21,218 bases of DNA, taken from NCBI GenBank assembly GCA_937951455.1, contig CALFBU010000104.1, positions 1 through 21,218 on the forward strand, given 5' to 3'. A program made the position numbers and the translations under genes. Position 1 is the stretch's first letter. Each line of letters starts with the position of its first letter. Of the stretch, positions 8,648-17,380 are shown in pieces. The DNA comes from an uncultured Rhizobiaceae group bacterium (GTDB lineage: Bacteria > Pseudomonadota > Alphaproteobacteria > Rhizobiales > Rhizobiaceae). The notes under the pieces were generated by a model. It made no database searches and had not been told where the DNA came from. It saw only the letters and a program-made list of their open reading frames with translations.

Positions 8648-8794
8648 TCAGCCTGATTAATTCATTCTCAGTAAAGTGGTATCGTAACCTGCGGCGTACA
8701 TCGTAGGAAATATAACAAGTAGAAGCGTTTTAACCTGATTTGAGTTTTTCGGGTACGGGGATGGATTCTGCGAAAATTCGGAGATTATAGACAT

Positions 8795-9283
8795 ATGTCT
8801 TGGACAGATGATCGAGTAGCTACGCTTACAAAATTATGGGCGGATGGATTGAGCGCCAGCCAAATTGCAGCAGAACTTGGTGGCGTCACCAGAAATGCTG
8901 TCATAGGTAAAGTACATAGACTAGGGCTTTCAGGTCGTGCAAAGCCTGCAAGTACAAGTGCGCGCAAATTAAAAACTGCAACGCGTAGCGCTGGTACATA
9001 TAATGCCCGCCCTAGAGCATTGCGGCCAACTGGCAGAACCGCTCCAAGCATGCCAACCAGACCTACCATTGAAGACATTCCGGTTCCAGAAAGCAAGAAA
9101 CTTAATCTCGTCGATCTGACCGAGAAAACATGCAAATGGCCAGACGGTGATCCTTCGACAGATGATTTCCACTTTTGTGGCAATACACCCAAAGAAGATG
9201 CACCTTACTGCGAATACCATTGTCGTATGGCCTATCAAACGGTCACTGATCGCCGTCGCGTCAAACGTGCAGCAACTGGCTAA
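8795..9283 (+). CDS. gcrA: Cell-cycle regulator GcrA
   Basis: Alphaproteobacterial transcription factor that binds sigma-70 RNA polymerase and activates promoters carrying CcrM-methylated GANTC sites, timing cell-cycle genes. It has 162 residues, the family size. The hallmark N-terminus begins MSWTDDRVATLTKLWADG with a helix-turn-helix (about 1-45, ASQIAAELGGVTRNAVIGKVHR) and a basic linker (48-80). The C-terminal domain has CKWPDGDP, FCGN and YCEYHCRMAY, with cysteines 113, 128, 139 and 143, consistent with the sigma-interacting, possibly metal-binding module. The start at 8795 has GGAG 11 bases before it. It is divergent from argD and converges on phoB with only eight bases between the stops. 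The upstream GANTC/DnaA cluster suggests cell-cycle control of its own promoter. Confidence 0.95.
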   Translation: MSWTDDRVATLTKLWADGLSASQIAAELGGVTRNAVIGKVHRLGLSGRAKPASTSARKLKTATRSAGTYNARPRALRPTGRTAPSMPTRPTIEDIPVPESKKLNLVDLTEKTCKWPDGDPSTDDFHFCGNTPKEDAPYCEYHCRMAYQTVTDRRRVKRAATG

Positions 9284-9291
9284 TACAGATC

Positions 9292-9984
9292 TTAGACAAA
9301 TTTGTCATTTAACGAATAACCCGAGCCGCGTACTGTGCGGATCGGGTCTTTTTCTTTGCCGCGTGTAATGGAACGCCGAAGTCGGCCAATATGCACGTCG
9401 ACTGTTCGTTCATCAACGTAATTATCATTTCCCCAAACACCATCTAACAATTGTTCCCGCGAGAATACGCGACCTGGCGCGCTCATTAAAAATTCAAGCA
9501 ATTTATATTCTGTTGGCCCCAAGCGTACCTCACGCCCATTACGGTGTGCGCGATGCATTTCTTTATCAAGCTCAATATCACCACAGATAATTCGACTGGA
9601 AATTTTATTTGGATTCGTTCTTCTTAAGGTGGCTTTTATGCGCGCCATCAGTTCTGGAACAGAAAAAGGCTTTACAACGAAATCGTCAGCGCCCGTGGAG
9701 AGACCTCGCACTCGCTCTGCCTCTTCGCTTCTTGCGGTCAGCATTATAATGGGCAGGTTTTCAGTTTCACTGCGCAAACGCACTCTTCGGCAAAGTTCAA
9801 TGCCGGAGAGACCAGGCAACATCCAGTCCAAGAGCAATAAATCAGGAACTGTTTCACGCAGTCGGATTTCTGCATCATCGCCGCGCTCAACAACTTCAAC
9901 CTCATAGCCTTCAGCTTCAAGATTATATCGAAGCATTTCCGAAAGCGCTTCTTCATCTTCAACGACCATAATATTAGGATGCAT
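9292..9984 (-). CDS. phoB: Phosphate regulon response regulator PhoB
   Basis: OmpR/PhoB-family response regulator that is phosphorylated by PhoR under phosphate limitation and then activates the Pho regulon (pst genes and others) by binding Pho boxes. It has 230 residues. The receiver domain has the acidic pocket E9/D10/E11, phospho-acceptor D53 in LLLLDWMLPG, T83 and K105 (FVVKPF). The C-terminal winged-helix domain (about 130-228) contains LGPTEYKLLEFLM and VDVHIGRLRRS. It is the last gene of the phosphate locus, 39 bases after phoU, with a GGGAAG ribosome-binding site. Immediate linkage to phoU and pst makes PhoB certain among OmpR-type regulators. It converges with gcrA. Confidence 0.97.
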   Translation of the reverse strand: MHPNIMVVEDEEALSEMLRYNLEAEGYEVEVVERGDDAEIRLRETVPDLLLLDWMLPGLSGIELCRRVRLRSETENLPIIMLTARSEEAERVRGLSTGADDFVVKPFSVPELMARIKATLRRTNPNKISSRIICGDIELDKEMHRAHRNGREVRLGPTEYKLLEFLMSAPGRVFSREQLLDGVWGNDNYVDERTVDVHIGRLRRSITRGKEKDPIRTVRGSGYSLNDKFV

Positions 9985-10023
9985 TTATATTCTTCCCATA
10001 TCATGTGACCTTAGGCTTTACAC

Positions 10024-10701
10024 TCAGGATTGATTTTCTGAAGCGATGTCGTAAGAGCCTGTCACCATGTAATGAATGGTTTCTGCAAGGTTGGTTACGT
10101 GGTCACCGATGCGCTCCATATTTTTGGCGCAAAATAGAAGGTGCGTACAATAAGTGATATTGCGCGGATCTTCCATCATGTAGGTTAGAAGTTCGCGAAA
10201 CAGAGAAGTGTAAAGACTATCAATTTCATCGTCACGATCCCAAACCTCACGTGCTTTCTTAATGTCTTTTACCGCGTAGGCGTCGAGCGCATCTTTCAAT
10301 TGTTCCAGGGAAACATTTGTTAAGTGCTGCAAGCCTCTAAGTAGTTTCTTTGGCGGGAGGTTATCCTCAATCTGGAAAGCACGTCTTGCTACGTTTTTAC
10401 CAAGATCGCCAATGCGTTCCAAATCTGTTGCCATGCGAAGTGCACCAATAATCTCGCGCAGATCCATCGCCATAGGTTGGCGCTTTGCTATGATCAGAAC
10501 AACGTGATCGTCCACTTCCTGTTGCAAGGCATCAAGTATTTTGTCGTCTGCTACAACAGCCTGACCCAGCCCTTTGTCTGCGGTTACCAAGGCGGTGACG
10601 GAGCGTGCGACCATGCTTTCTGCATTGCCGCCCATTTCTGATATCTTTGCTACCAGATGATTAAGGTCTTCATCAAAAGCGGTAACTGTATGTTCGCTCA
10701 T
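10024..10701 (-). CDS. phoU: Phosphate signalling complex protein PhoU
   Basis: Cytoplasmic negative regulator that couples the PstSCAB importer to PhoR/PhoB signalling and prevents excess Pi uptake. It has 225 residues of helical protein with the two PhoU repeats visible as LERIGDLGKNVARR (about 94-107) and MERIGDHVTNLAETI (about 195-209); the E/DxxRIGDxxxN pattern provides metal-binding side chains in known structures. It starts 39 bases after pstB with an AAGGACAGG ribosome-binding site and is followed 39 bases later by phoB, so pstB, phoU and phoB are probably cotranscribed. Confidence 0.96.
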   Translation of the reverse strand: MSEHTVTAFDEDLNHLVAKISEMGGNAESMVARSVTALVTADKGLGQAVVADDKILDALQQEVDDHVVLIIAKRQPMAMDLREIIGALRMATDLERIGDLGKNVARRAFQIEDNLPPKKLLRGLQHLTNVSLEQLKDALDAYAVKDIKKAREVWDRDDEIDSLYTSLFRELLTYMMEDPRNITYCTHLLFCAKNMERIGDHVTNLAETIHYMVTGSYDIASENQS

Positions 10702-10740
10702 TTTGCTATGCCTGTCCTTTTGTAAGCCTTTGCAGGCTGA

Positions 10741-11553
10741 TTAACCGTAACGGCCGGTAATATAGTCTTGTGTTTTTTGGTCTGTTGGATTGGTGAACAT
10801 TGTATCGGTATCCCCCACTTCGACCAAATTGCCTAAGTGGAACATGGCCGTTTGCTGGGAGACGCGCGCTGCCTGCTGCATGGAGTGAGTTACGATAACA
10901 ATCGTATAGTTTTCGCGCAGTTCATCGATTAGCTCTTCAACCTTTGCTGTTGCAATCGGGTCAAGTGCTGAGCACGGTTCATCCATCAAGATAACTTCCG
11001 GGCTCACCGCGATGGCACGCGCAATGCATAGACGTTGCTGTTGGCCACCGGAAAGACCTGTTCCCGCTTCATGCAAACGATCTTTAACTTCTTCAAACAG
11101 ACCAGCACGTCGAAGGCTTTTGACAACAACTTCTTCCAGATCGGTTTTGTTACGAACTAGCCCGTGAATTTTAGGTCCATAGCCAACGTTTTCAAAAATT
11201 GACTTGGGAAATGGATTTGGCTTTTGGAAAACCATGCCCACGCGTGCGCGCAATTCCACAACATCAATATCACGATCATAGATATCCTGATCATCAAGCC
11301 GGATATCACCTGACACACTACAGATATCGATAGTGTCGTTCATACGGTTCAGGCATCGCAGGAATGTTGACTTGCCACACCCGGATGGGCCGATAAGTGC
11401 TGTCACTTGCTTTGCAGGAATATCGAGGCTTACATTGAAAAGCGCCTGCTTTTCACCGTAAGAAACGTTGACGTCTTTGCCAGACATTTTGATTTCAGTT
11501 TTTACCATTTTATTTAACGCGTCTTCCTGCCTTTTTGTACTCAACATATTCAT
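10741..11553 (-). CDS. pstB: Phosphate ABC transporter ATP-binding protein PstB
   Basis: ATPase of the high-affinity phosphate importer, bound to PstA/PstC at the inner face of the membrane. From the ATG at 11553 it has 270 residues. Walker [10 protein letters not shown] is at 55-63, the Q-loop FQKPNPFP at about 109-116 (PstB-specific), the ABC signature LSGGQQQR at 167-174, Walker B VILMDEP at 187-193 and the switch histidine in VTHSMQQA at about 223. A longer open frame begins at 11610 but would overlap pstA by 47 bases. ATG 11553 has an AGGAAC ribosome-binding site overlapping the pstA stop, which supports this start. It is translationally linked to pstA. Confidence 0.96.
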   Translation of the reverse strand: MNMLSTKRQEDALNKMVKTEIKMSGKDVNVSYGEKQALFNVSLDIPAKQVTALIGPSGCGKSTFLRCLNRMNDTIDICSVSGDIRLDDQDIYDRDIDVVELRARVGMVFQKPNPFPKSIFENVGYGPKIHGLVRNKTDLEEVVVKSLRRAGLFEEVKDRLHEAGTGLSGGQQQRLCIARAIAVSPEVILMDEPCSALDPIATAKVEELIDELRENYTIVIVTHSMQQAARVSQQTAMFHLGNLVEVGDTDTMFTNPTDQKTQDYITGRYG

Positions 11554-11563
11554 AACAAAGTTC

Positions 11564-13330
11564 CTACCAACGACGTTCAAATCTTTTGCGCAGCAATACC
11601 GCAATAGCATTCATTAAAACTAGGAATCCAAGTAAAACCATAATAGCCGCTGCAGTCTTCTGCTGGAAGCCCGGTTCTGGAAAATCTGCCCACATGTAAA
11701 TCTGAACCGGCAATACGGTCGCAGGATCCAAAATACCTGCAGGAATATCTACCACAAACGCCACCATGCCAATCATCAAGAGCGGTGCGGTCTCACCAAG
11801 CGCCTGCGCCATGCCAATGATGGTTCCGGTTAAAATACCAGGCATGGCCAGAGGCAATACATGATGGAAAACAGCCTGAATTTTGGAAGCACCAACGCCC
11901 AATGCAGCTTCACGAATGGAAGGTGGCACAGCCTTAAGCGCCGCGCGTGAGGCGATGATAATGGTTGGTAAGGTCATCAAAGCCAAAACCATGCCCCCAA
12001 CCAAAGGAGCGGAACGCGGCAATTCAAAGAAGTTCAAAAATACTGCCAAACCAAGCAGACCAAATACAATCGATGGCACAGCTGCAAGGTTGTTGATGTT
12101 CACCTCAATGATCGCTGTAATACGGTTCTTAGGCGCGAACTCTTCAAGGTAGATCGCCGCTGCGACACCCAATGGAAATGACAAGGCCAAGGTAATCAGC
12201 ATTGTAAAGAAGGAGCCAACCACCGCGCCCCATACGCCTGCCAATTCAGGCTCACGGCTAGCACCATTTGTGAAAAATATTGTATTGGCTCGGTTTTCAA
12301 TACGACCTTCAGAAACAAGCCTATCGATTACGGCAACTTCCTTGTCACTGAATTTACGGTTTTCTTCGGCTTCAAGAATTTCTTGCATTTGCCATTCACC
12401 AGGATCACTTGTTTTCTCTTCAAGCGGGATAATCACGTCACCCTTCGCAGAAGTGCCTTCTACTTCAGTGACCTTTATCACACCGCCACCAGTTCTTAGT
12501 AAGAGAGACGGCATGCCGCTATCGAGTATTTCTCTGGATGTTGTGTTATCGCGACGCTGAATGAGCATGTCATATCGGGTCTTGAAGCCTGCCAATTGGT
12601 CTTCAAGAGAGGTAATCGCTTCTTTGGCATTGGCGACTGCAAGTGGGTTATCCGATGTATCAGCAATGCGCCTTTGATTTTCAAGACTTAATTGCAGATT
12701 AGCCATTCGTGTGTTCAAACGTGCAGCTTCGGCACTGATGGTTTCTTTAACGCGTCCCAGAAATTCATTAAAAACATTCTTGTCCAATGTTATGTCCACG
12801 GTTCCCTCAACATCGGAAATCGTAATGTTGGCCTCAGGTGAACTGATGATGGGTTTTGCCGTCAAACCTTTAAGGTAGAGGTCTGCAAAATCTGAAACGG
12901 GGACGCCTATATCCGATTTTTGTCCAGCCAGTTCCGGGTTACTGATAACTTGTTTGCGCAAATCAATCGCAGCGCCACCAGATACGAGACCACGTGCCAG
13001 ACGCTTTCCCTTCCGATCTGATAAATAAGGCATCGCGTCTGCGATAGCGTTTCTCACAGGTTTTGAATAATCGCCTTCATCCGGTTTAGCCGGATCAACC
13101 TTTGTAAGGTCGATTGGAAGTTTTACATAATTATATGTAAAAGCAGGAATGCCATTGCCTACAATCGTTGTTAGCAAAAGAACCAGGAAACCTACAGAAA
13201 TAAAAATGGCGCCAAGACCGTAAAACTTGAAACGGCCTTCCGCAGCATAGCGCTTTTTCTGAAGAGATCGACGCTCTTCAAAATTGGCAGTTTTTACAGA
13301 CTCTACAGAGGTGTTTGAAATATCAGTCAT
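11564..13330 (-). CDS. pstA: Phosphate ABC transporter permease PstA, with a large periplasmic insertion
   Basis: One of two membrane channel subunits of the phosphate importer. From the ATG at 13330 it has 588 residues, about twice E. coli PstA (296) and longer than I expect even for alphaproteobacterial forms, whose N-terminal extension is known as DUF3333. TM1 is at 37-57, followed by about 300 residues likely in the periplasm (60-365), including a predicted coiled coil at about 197-262. The conserved permease core then runs from about 366, with the ABC-coupling EAA loop ([20 protein letters not shown], 461-480). The first possible start at 13366 is rejected because ATG 13330 has an AGGGAAC ribosome-binding site and overlaps the pstC stop by eight bases (ATGACTGA), a classic coupled arrangement. 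Confidence 0.94.
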   Translation of the reverse strand: MTDISNTSVESVKTANFEERRSLQKKRYAAEGRFKFYGLGAIFISVGFLVLLLTTIVGNGIPAFTYNYVKLPIDLTKVDPAKPDEGDYSKPVRNAIADAMPYLSDRKGKRLARGLVSGGAAIDLRKQVISNPELAGQKSDIGVPVSDFADLYLKGLTAKPIISSPEANITISDVEGTVDITLDKNVFNEFLGRVKETISAEAARLNTRMANLQLSLENQRRIADTSDNPLAVANAKEAITSLEDQLAGFKTRYDMLIQRRDNTTSREILDSGMPSLLLRTGGGVIKVTEVEGTSAKGDVIIPLEEKTSDPGEWQMQEILEAEENRKFSDKEVAVIDRLVSEGRIENRANTIFFTNGASREPELAGVWGAVVGSFFTMLITLALSFPLGVAAAIYLEEFAPKNRITAIIEVNINNLAAVPSIVFGLLGLAVFLNFFELPRSAPLVGGMVLALMTLPTIIIASRAALKAVPPSIREAALGVGASKIQAVFHHVLPLAMPGILTGTIIGMAQALGETAPLLMIGMVAFVVDIPAGILDPATVLPVQIYMWADFPEPGFQQKTAAAIMVLLGFLVLMNAIAVLLRKRFERRW

Positions 13331-14744
13331 ATTGTTCCCTGTATTTTTGTACGACGCGGAGCGCAATTACGTTCAAACAAAGCGTAATAACGAAAAGCAC
13401 CAAACCGAGCGCAAAGGCGGCCAAAGTCTTTGCACTATCAAATTCCTGATCGCCAACTAGAAGCGTAACGATTTGCACGGTTACAGTCGTTACAGCTTCA
13501 AGCGGATTGATGGTGAGATTTGCTGCAAGACCTGCGGCCATAACAACAATCATGGTCTCACCAACCGCCCGTGACACAGCCAATAAAAGTGCTGATACAA
13601 TGCCTGGAAGTGCTGCCGGTAAAATAACATTTCGGATGGTTTCTGATTTGGTTGCCCCCATCGCGTAAGAACCATCACGCAAGGACTGCGGCACTGAATT
13701 AATCACATCATCAGACAGAGACATAACAAACGGTATAATCATGATGCCCATCACGACACCTGCTGCGAGTGCGGATTCAGAAGATACAGAAAGACCGATG
13801 CTTTCCCCCCAGCCCCTAATGGCGGGTGCAACGGTGAGAGCAGCAAAGAAGCCATACACAACGGTTGGGATGCCCGCCAAAATTTCCATGACAGGTTTTG
13901 CAATCGCACGGAATTTTTGACTTGCATAATCCGACATATAAATTGCTGACATAAGTCCCAATGGCGCGGCAATGGATATCGCGATAAACGTGATTAAGAA
14001 CGTTCCCGTAAAGAGCGGTATCGCACCGAAAATTCTTGAGTTATCATCGGCCAAGGCATCACGCCCAGCACCTTCAAACGCGCTTTGTGGAGACCAATGA
14101 TATCCGAACAGGAAGTCAAAAAACGAGACTTTCTGGAAGAACCGGATGGACTCAAATATCAGCGAGAATACGATGCCGATGGTCGTCAAAATGGCAACAG
14201 CAGAACAGGCTACCAATATGATTGTAATGAACTTTTCAACAAAATGCCGGTTTCGTTTAATTGGCTTTATCTGGCCATATCCCCAAACAAACCCTGCAAG
14301 GACCAATACAGCTGAAAGGATGAATAGCCAGTTGTCATATGATGCTACTTGGGAGGAGTAAATTTCTGCAGCAATCAATGCTTGCTCTCTCACCACATCT
14401 TTTGTGCTGAGAATAATTTGCCCTGCATTTTCCACACCAGATTCTGACAGAGAACGTACATCACGCAGAAAAGCTTGTATTTGCGCAGGCCCCATACCCG
14501 ACAAAGTGTCAGAGAACTGCCTCAATATCGAGCTTTCGAGCACTCTTCCTGAAAAAGCAGACCATATAACCGTTAATATGAATGCCGGAACAACCGACCA
14601 AATGGCAAGAAACCCGCCATGATATGTCGGGCGGGAGTGAAGTGAGGAAATGTCATTACCAGCTACACTGACAGCTCTGGCGCGACCTATAAAAAATGCG
14701 ATTATTGCAATGATAAATAATGCGCCCAGAATATACAAAGCCAT
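13323..14744 (-). CDS. pstC: Phosphate ABC transporter permease PstC
   Basis: Second channel subunit of the phosphate importer. It has 473 residues from the ATG at 14744, which has a strong GGGGAAC ribosome-binding site. The in-frame GTG at 14774 would add ten residues without such a site. It is longer than E. coli PstC (319) because of an N-terminal alphaproteobacterial extension (known as DUF3708) with helices at about 1-20 and 45-63, a short periplasmic stretch, and another helix at about 139-157. The family core follows with FLFGYHWSPQ, helices, and the coupling loop SVPQSLRDGSYAMGATKSET. Its end overlaps pstA by eight bases. A terminator-like hairpin sits between pstS and this gene, so it is probably expressed below pstS. 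Confidence 0.95.
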   Translation of the reverse strand: MALYILGALFIIAIIAFFIGRARAVSVAGNDISSLHSRPTYHGGFLAIWSVVPAFILTVIWSAFSGRVLESSILRQFSDTLSGMGPAQIQAFLRDVRSLSESGVENAGQIILSTKDVVREQALIAAEIYSSQVASYDNWLFILSAVLVLAGFVWGYGQIKPIKRNRHFVEKFITIILVACSAVAILTTIGIVFSLIFESIRFFQKVSFFDFLFGYHWSPQSAFEGAGRDALADDNSRIFGAIPLFTGTFLITFIAISIAAPLGLMSAIYMSDYASQKFRAIAKPVMEILAGIPTVVYGFFAALTVAPAIRGWGESIGLSVSSESALAAGVVMGIMIIPFVMSLSDDVINSVPQSLRDGSYAMGATKSETIRNVILPAALPGIVSALLLAVSRAVGETMIVVMAAGLAANLTINPLEAVTTVTVQIVTLLVGDQEFDSAKTLAAFALGLVLFVITLCLNVIALRVVQKYREQYD

Positions 14745-14799
14745 TGCAGTTCCCCAAACAGTCTTCAATTCCACTACATGTGGTTAGACGCATACCTGA

Positions 14800-14842
14800 A
14801 AAAAACAAATACCGCCCGAAGAAAATGCACTCCGGGCGGTAT
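14800..14842 (-). terminator. Intrinsic terminator or attenuator between pstS and pstC
   Basis: Arms ATACCGCCCG (14809-14818) and CGGGCGGTAT (14833-14842) are perfect ten-base complements around a 14-base loop. Read on the minus strand the stem is followed by TTG and a run of seven T. It lies 10 bases after the pstS stop and about 65 bases before pstC. Partial termination here would give the usual excess of the periplasmic binding protein over the membrane subunits. Confidence 0.8.
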
Positions 14843-14852
14843 AAATTGTGGA

Positions 14853-15893
14853 TTAGAAGGACATTGGCGCCATTGCTTTTGCAGACTCTGCAATTGCTTC
14901 GCGGTCAGCGTCTGGCAGTGGGATTAGACCCTTATCAGCTAAGTAACCATCTTCGCCCCACGTATCTTCATCTGTAAATTCAGCAACAAACTCTTCAATG
15001 CCAGGGATGACACCAACATGCTCTTTTTTCACATAGAAGAAAAGGGAACGTGAGATCTGGTAGTCGCCAGCCGCAATATTTTCAAATTCGGGGGCAACGC
15101 CGTTAACGACTGCGCCTTTTACCTTATCCGCGTTTTGATCAAGGAATGAAAAGCCAAAGACGCCAAATGCATTTGAGTTTGCTTCTAGCTTTTGGATGAT
15201 TAGGTTATCGTTTTCGCCAGCCTCAACATAGGCGCCATCTTCACGAATTGCGTGTGCTGCTTTTTTAAAGGCGCCCTTGTCTGCCTTGCGAAGGGCTGCA
15301 AGTGCTTCAATTTTTTTCGCTCCGCCTTCCATCGCAATTTCTACGAATGCATCGCGTGTACCAGATGTTGGTGGAGGGCCAAGCACTTCGATTTTGATAT
15401 TTGGAAGAGACGGATCAACGTCTGCCCAAGTTTTATTTGGGTTAGCGACCATTTCACCTTTTTCATTTGGCAATTCTTTTGCAAGAGCGCGGAAAATTTG
15501 CTCACGCGTAATGTCCAACACAGGGCCAGACTTTGCATTCGCTAAAACAATACCATCGAAACCAATTTTGACTTCAACCGGTGTAACGCCGTTTTCAACA
15601 CAGAGTTTGAACTCGCTTTCCTTGATGCGACGCGATGAATTCGTTACATCTGGAGTCCCTTCACCAACGCCTGTACAAAAAAGCTTCATACCACCGCCGG
15701 AGCCAGTTGACTCAACCACCGGTGTTTTAAAAGATGTTTTCTGACCGAACTGCTCAGCTACAGATGTTGAAAAAGGAAATACTGTTGATGAACCAACAAT
15801 CTGGATTTGGTCTCGCGCATGCGCTGTACTCATTGCAGTTGTAGTGAGAAGTGCGGCACCTGCAACGAGGCCCATAATTTTCGTGAATTTCAT
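14853..15893 (-). CDS. pstS: Phosphate ABC transporter substrate-binding protein PstS
   Basis: Periplasmic phosphate-binding protein that delivers Pi to PstCA. From the ATG at 15893 it has 346 residues with a Sec signal peptide (MKFTKIMGLVAGAALL..., cleavage expected after AHA at about 26; no lipobox). Phosphate-binding loops visible are GSSTVFP (34-40), STGSGGG (62-68) and a later SGTRDAF. The open frame extends to 15980, but ATG 15893 is chosen because it starts a proper signal peptide and has GGAG seven bases upstream. It sits between phoR and pstC. The 164-base gap after phoR contains hairpins and a Pho-box-like site, suggesting a separate phosphate-starvation promoter. Confidence 0.96.
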   Translation of the reverse strand: MKFTKIMGLVAGAALLTTTAMSTAHARDQIQIVGSSTVFPFSTSVAEQFGQKTSFKTPVVESTGSGGGMKLFCTGVGEGTPDVTNSSRRIKESEFKLCVENGVTPVEVKIGFDGIVLANAKSGPVLDITREQIFRALAKELPNEKGEMVANPNKTWADVDPSLPNIKIEVLGPPPTSGTRDAFVEIAMEGGAKKIEALAALRKADKGAFKKAAHAIREDGAYVEAGENDNLIIQKLEANSNAFGVFGFSFLDQNADKVKGAVVNGVAPEFENIAAGDYQISRSLFFYVKKEHVGVIPGIEEFVAEFTDEDTWGEDGYLADKGLIPLPDADREAIAESAKAMAPMSF

Positions 15894-15931
15894 TTTGATC
15901 TCCAGCATAAAGCTATTCAAGATAAGTTTCG

Positions 15932-15984
15932 GCAATGACTTCATTGCACATGTAACAACAGAACATCGTCTGTTGAGCATGTTC
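15932..15984 (-). promoter_or_regulatory. Hairpin-rich 5' leader of pstS
   Basis: Three inverted repeats lie in the likely untranslated leader: GCAATG/CATTGC with a four-base loop (15932-15947), CAACAGA/TCTGTTG with a six-base loop (15956-15975), and GAACAT/ATGTTC (15961-15966 and 15979-15984). The last two overlap and cannot form together. They may stabilise the abundant pstS message, regulate it, or serve as protein-binding dyads. No known RNA family is recognised. Confidence 0.4.
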
Positions 15985-15996
15985 TACAGCTTTTAT

Positions 15997-16014
15997 AATT
16001 AAGTTTTATGACAC
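15997..16014 (-). promoter_or_regulatory. Possible degenerate Pho box upstream of pstS
   Basis: On the minus strand GTGTCAT, four bases, then CTTAATT resembles the PhoB direct repeat CTGTCAT-N4-CTGTCAT. The first repeat matches in six of seven positions and the second poorly. It lies about 105-120 bases upstream of the pstS ATG, a plausible promoter position. The weak second half keeps confidence low. Confidence 0.35.
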
Positions 16015-16057
16015 TCTAAATCATTGTAATATTTTGCAAATCATTAATTTATACACA

Positions 16058-17341
16058 TTACTTTTTCTGCATATCCTGAACCGGGAAAGTTACAAAAAAT
16101 CGTGCGCCCTCATCTGGCTTTGAATCAATGCCAAGTTTCGTTGAGTGACGGTTCAATATGTGCTTCACGATGGCAAGCCCCAGACCAGTGCCCTGTTTTT
16201 CGCGACTGCGTGCTACATCTACCCTGTAAAAACGCTCCGTAATCCTGTGTTGATGTTCCATCGCGATACCAGGCCCGAAATCCTGAACACACACAGTTAC
16301 CTGTTTTTCCGCTTCATCAAGTTCAAGTGAAACAATAACCTTTCCACCCTCTTCGCCATATTTACAGGCATTTTCAATCAGGTTTTCAAAAACTTGCAAG
16401 AGTGCGTCTCGGTCACCCAGAATTCTTACCGTACCAATGCTGTTGAGCTCTATTTTGACGCTGAGCCGTTTTGCAACACCCTCAAGCGAATCCACGACAC
16501 TCGCCACGACCTCATTTAAATCAATTAATTGCGAAGGCTTCACATGCGACTGCATTTCAATTCGACTTAACGACAAGAGATCATTGACCAGCCTTGTCAT
16601 GCGATGGGCTTGGTCAAGCATGACATCTGTAAATCTATCGATTGCTTTTTCGTCTTTGCGTGCAGGGCCTTTTATGGTTTCGATATATCCCAGCAATGAA
16701 GCCAAAGGCGTGCGCAATTCGTGGCTTGCATTCGCAATAAAATCTGAACGCATTTGGTCTATTTTCTTGGCCTCTGAAAGATCATGAAACCCTAGCAAGA
16801 AGTTTGGTTTTGACGTTGTTTTGCCATGGTTAGGAATAGGCGCTATCTCGACTGTGAACCACTTATCGTCGGGGATGGGTTCATTATACTCCCCCGTTAA
16901 TGACGCTTGTTCCCTAAGCGCTTTTCCAATGAGTTGGCGAAGTTCAGGTTGCCTGAACCTAATGAAAATTCTTTCGCTCAATTTAATCTTACCAAAGGCA
17001 AGATGACTGGATTTATTGGCGTGTATGACACTTCCCTTGTGATCCAATATATAAGCCGGAAACTGCAACGCATCGATAAGCATGCTATGTGCATCGGTGT
17101 TTGGGCCGGCTTGGGTCTTACTTCCCGAAATCTGACTTCGGCCAATATTTCCTTGATCAGATTCGGAACGCAAATATGTAATAGCGCCCAGGCTAAGGAC
17201 AAATGCACAAAATAAAAGCAAAGCGAGATCTGGCGTTATAACGATGGCAAGAGCAAAAATGACTATCGTCAAAATTATCAGCTTTGCCTTGCCATTTGTT
17301 TCTGTCTGAACCGGTTTATAGCTGGTTTTTTCGTCTATCAT
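16058..17341 (-). CDS. phoR: Phosphate regulon sensor histidine kinase PhoR
   Basis: Membrane histidine kinase that phosphorylates PhoB when the Pst/PhoU complex signals low phosphate. It has 427 residues. Two closely spaced N-terminal helices (about 20-37 and 39-56) leave almost no periplasmic loop, as expected for PhoR. A PAS-like domain (about 85-190) is followed by the dimerisation domain with phospho-accepting H207 in FIANASHELRTPL, then the ATPase domain with N box ENLIENACKYG (319-329), G1 DFGPGIA (354-360) and G2 GTGLGLA (384-390). It is first in the phoR-pst-phoU-phoB gene order and divergent from ppk2, with 77 bases between the starts. Its stop lies directly beside a TTATACACA sequence (16049-16057). 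Confidence 0.96.
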   Translation of the reverse strand: MIDEKTSYKPVQTETNGKAKLIILTIVIFALAIVITPDLALLLFCAFVLSLGAITYLRSESDQGNIGRSQISGSKTQAGPNTDAHSMLIDALQFPAYILDHKGSVIHANKSSHLAFGKIKLSERIFIRFRQPELRQLIGKALREQASLTGEYNEPIPDDKWFTVEIAPIPNHGKTTSKPNFLLGFHDLSEAKKIDQMRSDFIANASHELRTPLASLLGYIETIKGPARKDEKAIDRFTDVMLDQAHRMTRLVNDLLSLSRIEMQSHVKPSQLIDLNEVVASVVDSLEGVAKRLSVKIELNSIGTVRILGDRDALLQVFENLIENACKYGEEGGKVIVSLELDEAEKQVTVCVQDFGPGIAMEHQHRITERFYRVDVARSREKQGTGLGLAIVKHILNRHSTKLGIDSKPDEGARFFVTFPVQDMQKK

Positions 17342-17380
17342 TCTTGGTTTCTACTTGCTTTGAAGCTTGTAATTAATATG

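Larger units (their letters stand above)
8334..8794. other. argD-gcrA divergent intergenic region (461 bases)
   Basis: No credible protein-coding gene is visible on either strand. The left half holds the argD leader with a minus-strand promoter and an intrinsic terminator. The middle holds DnaA-box-like sequences and a dense set of GANTC sites. The right part leads into gcrA, with a GGAG ribosome-binding site at 8780-8783. I could not confidently place a -35/-10 pair for gcrA. Confidence 0.7.

Noticed and set aside
9294..9305. GACAAATTTGTC palindrome between gcrA and phoB as a terminator
   Set aside because: It lies mostly inside the phoB coding end, is AT-rich with no loop or T run, and is explained by coding sequence.
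16049..16057. Perfect DnaA-box sequence TTATACACA beside the phoR stop
   Set aside because: A single site with no cluster or GANTC context; about one such match per 20-30 kb is expected, so probably chance.
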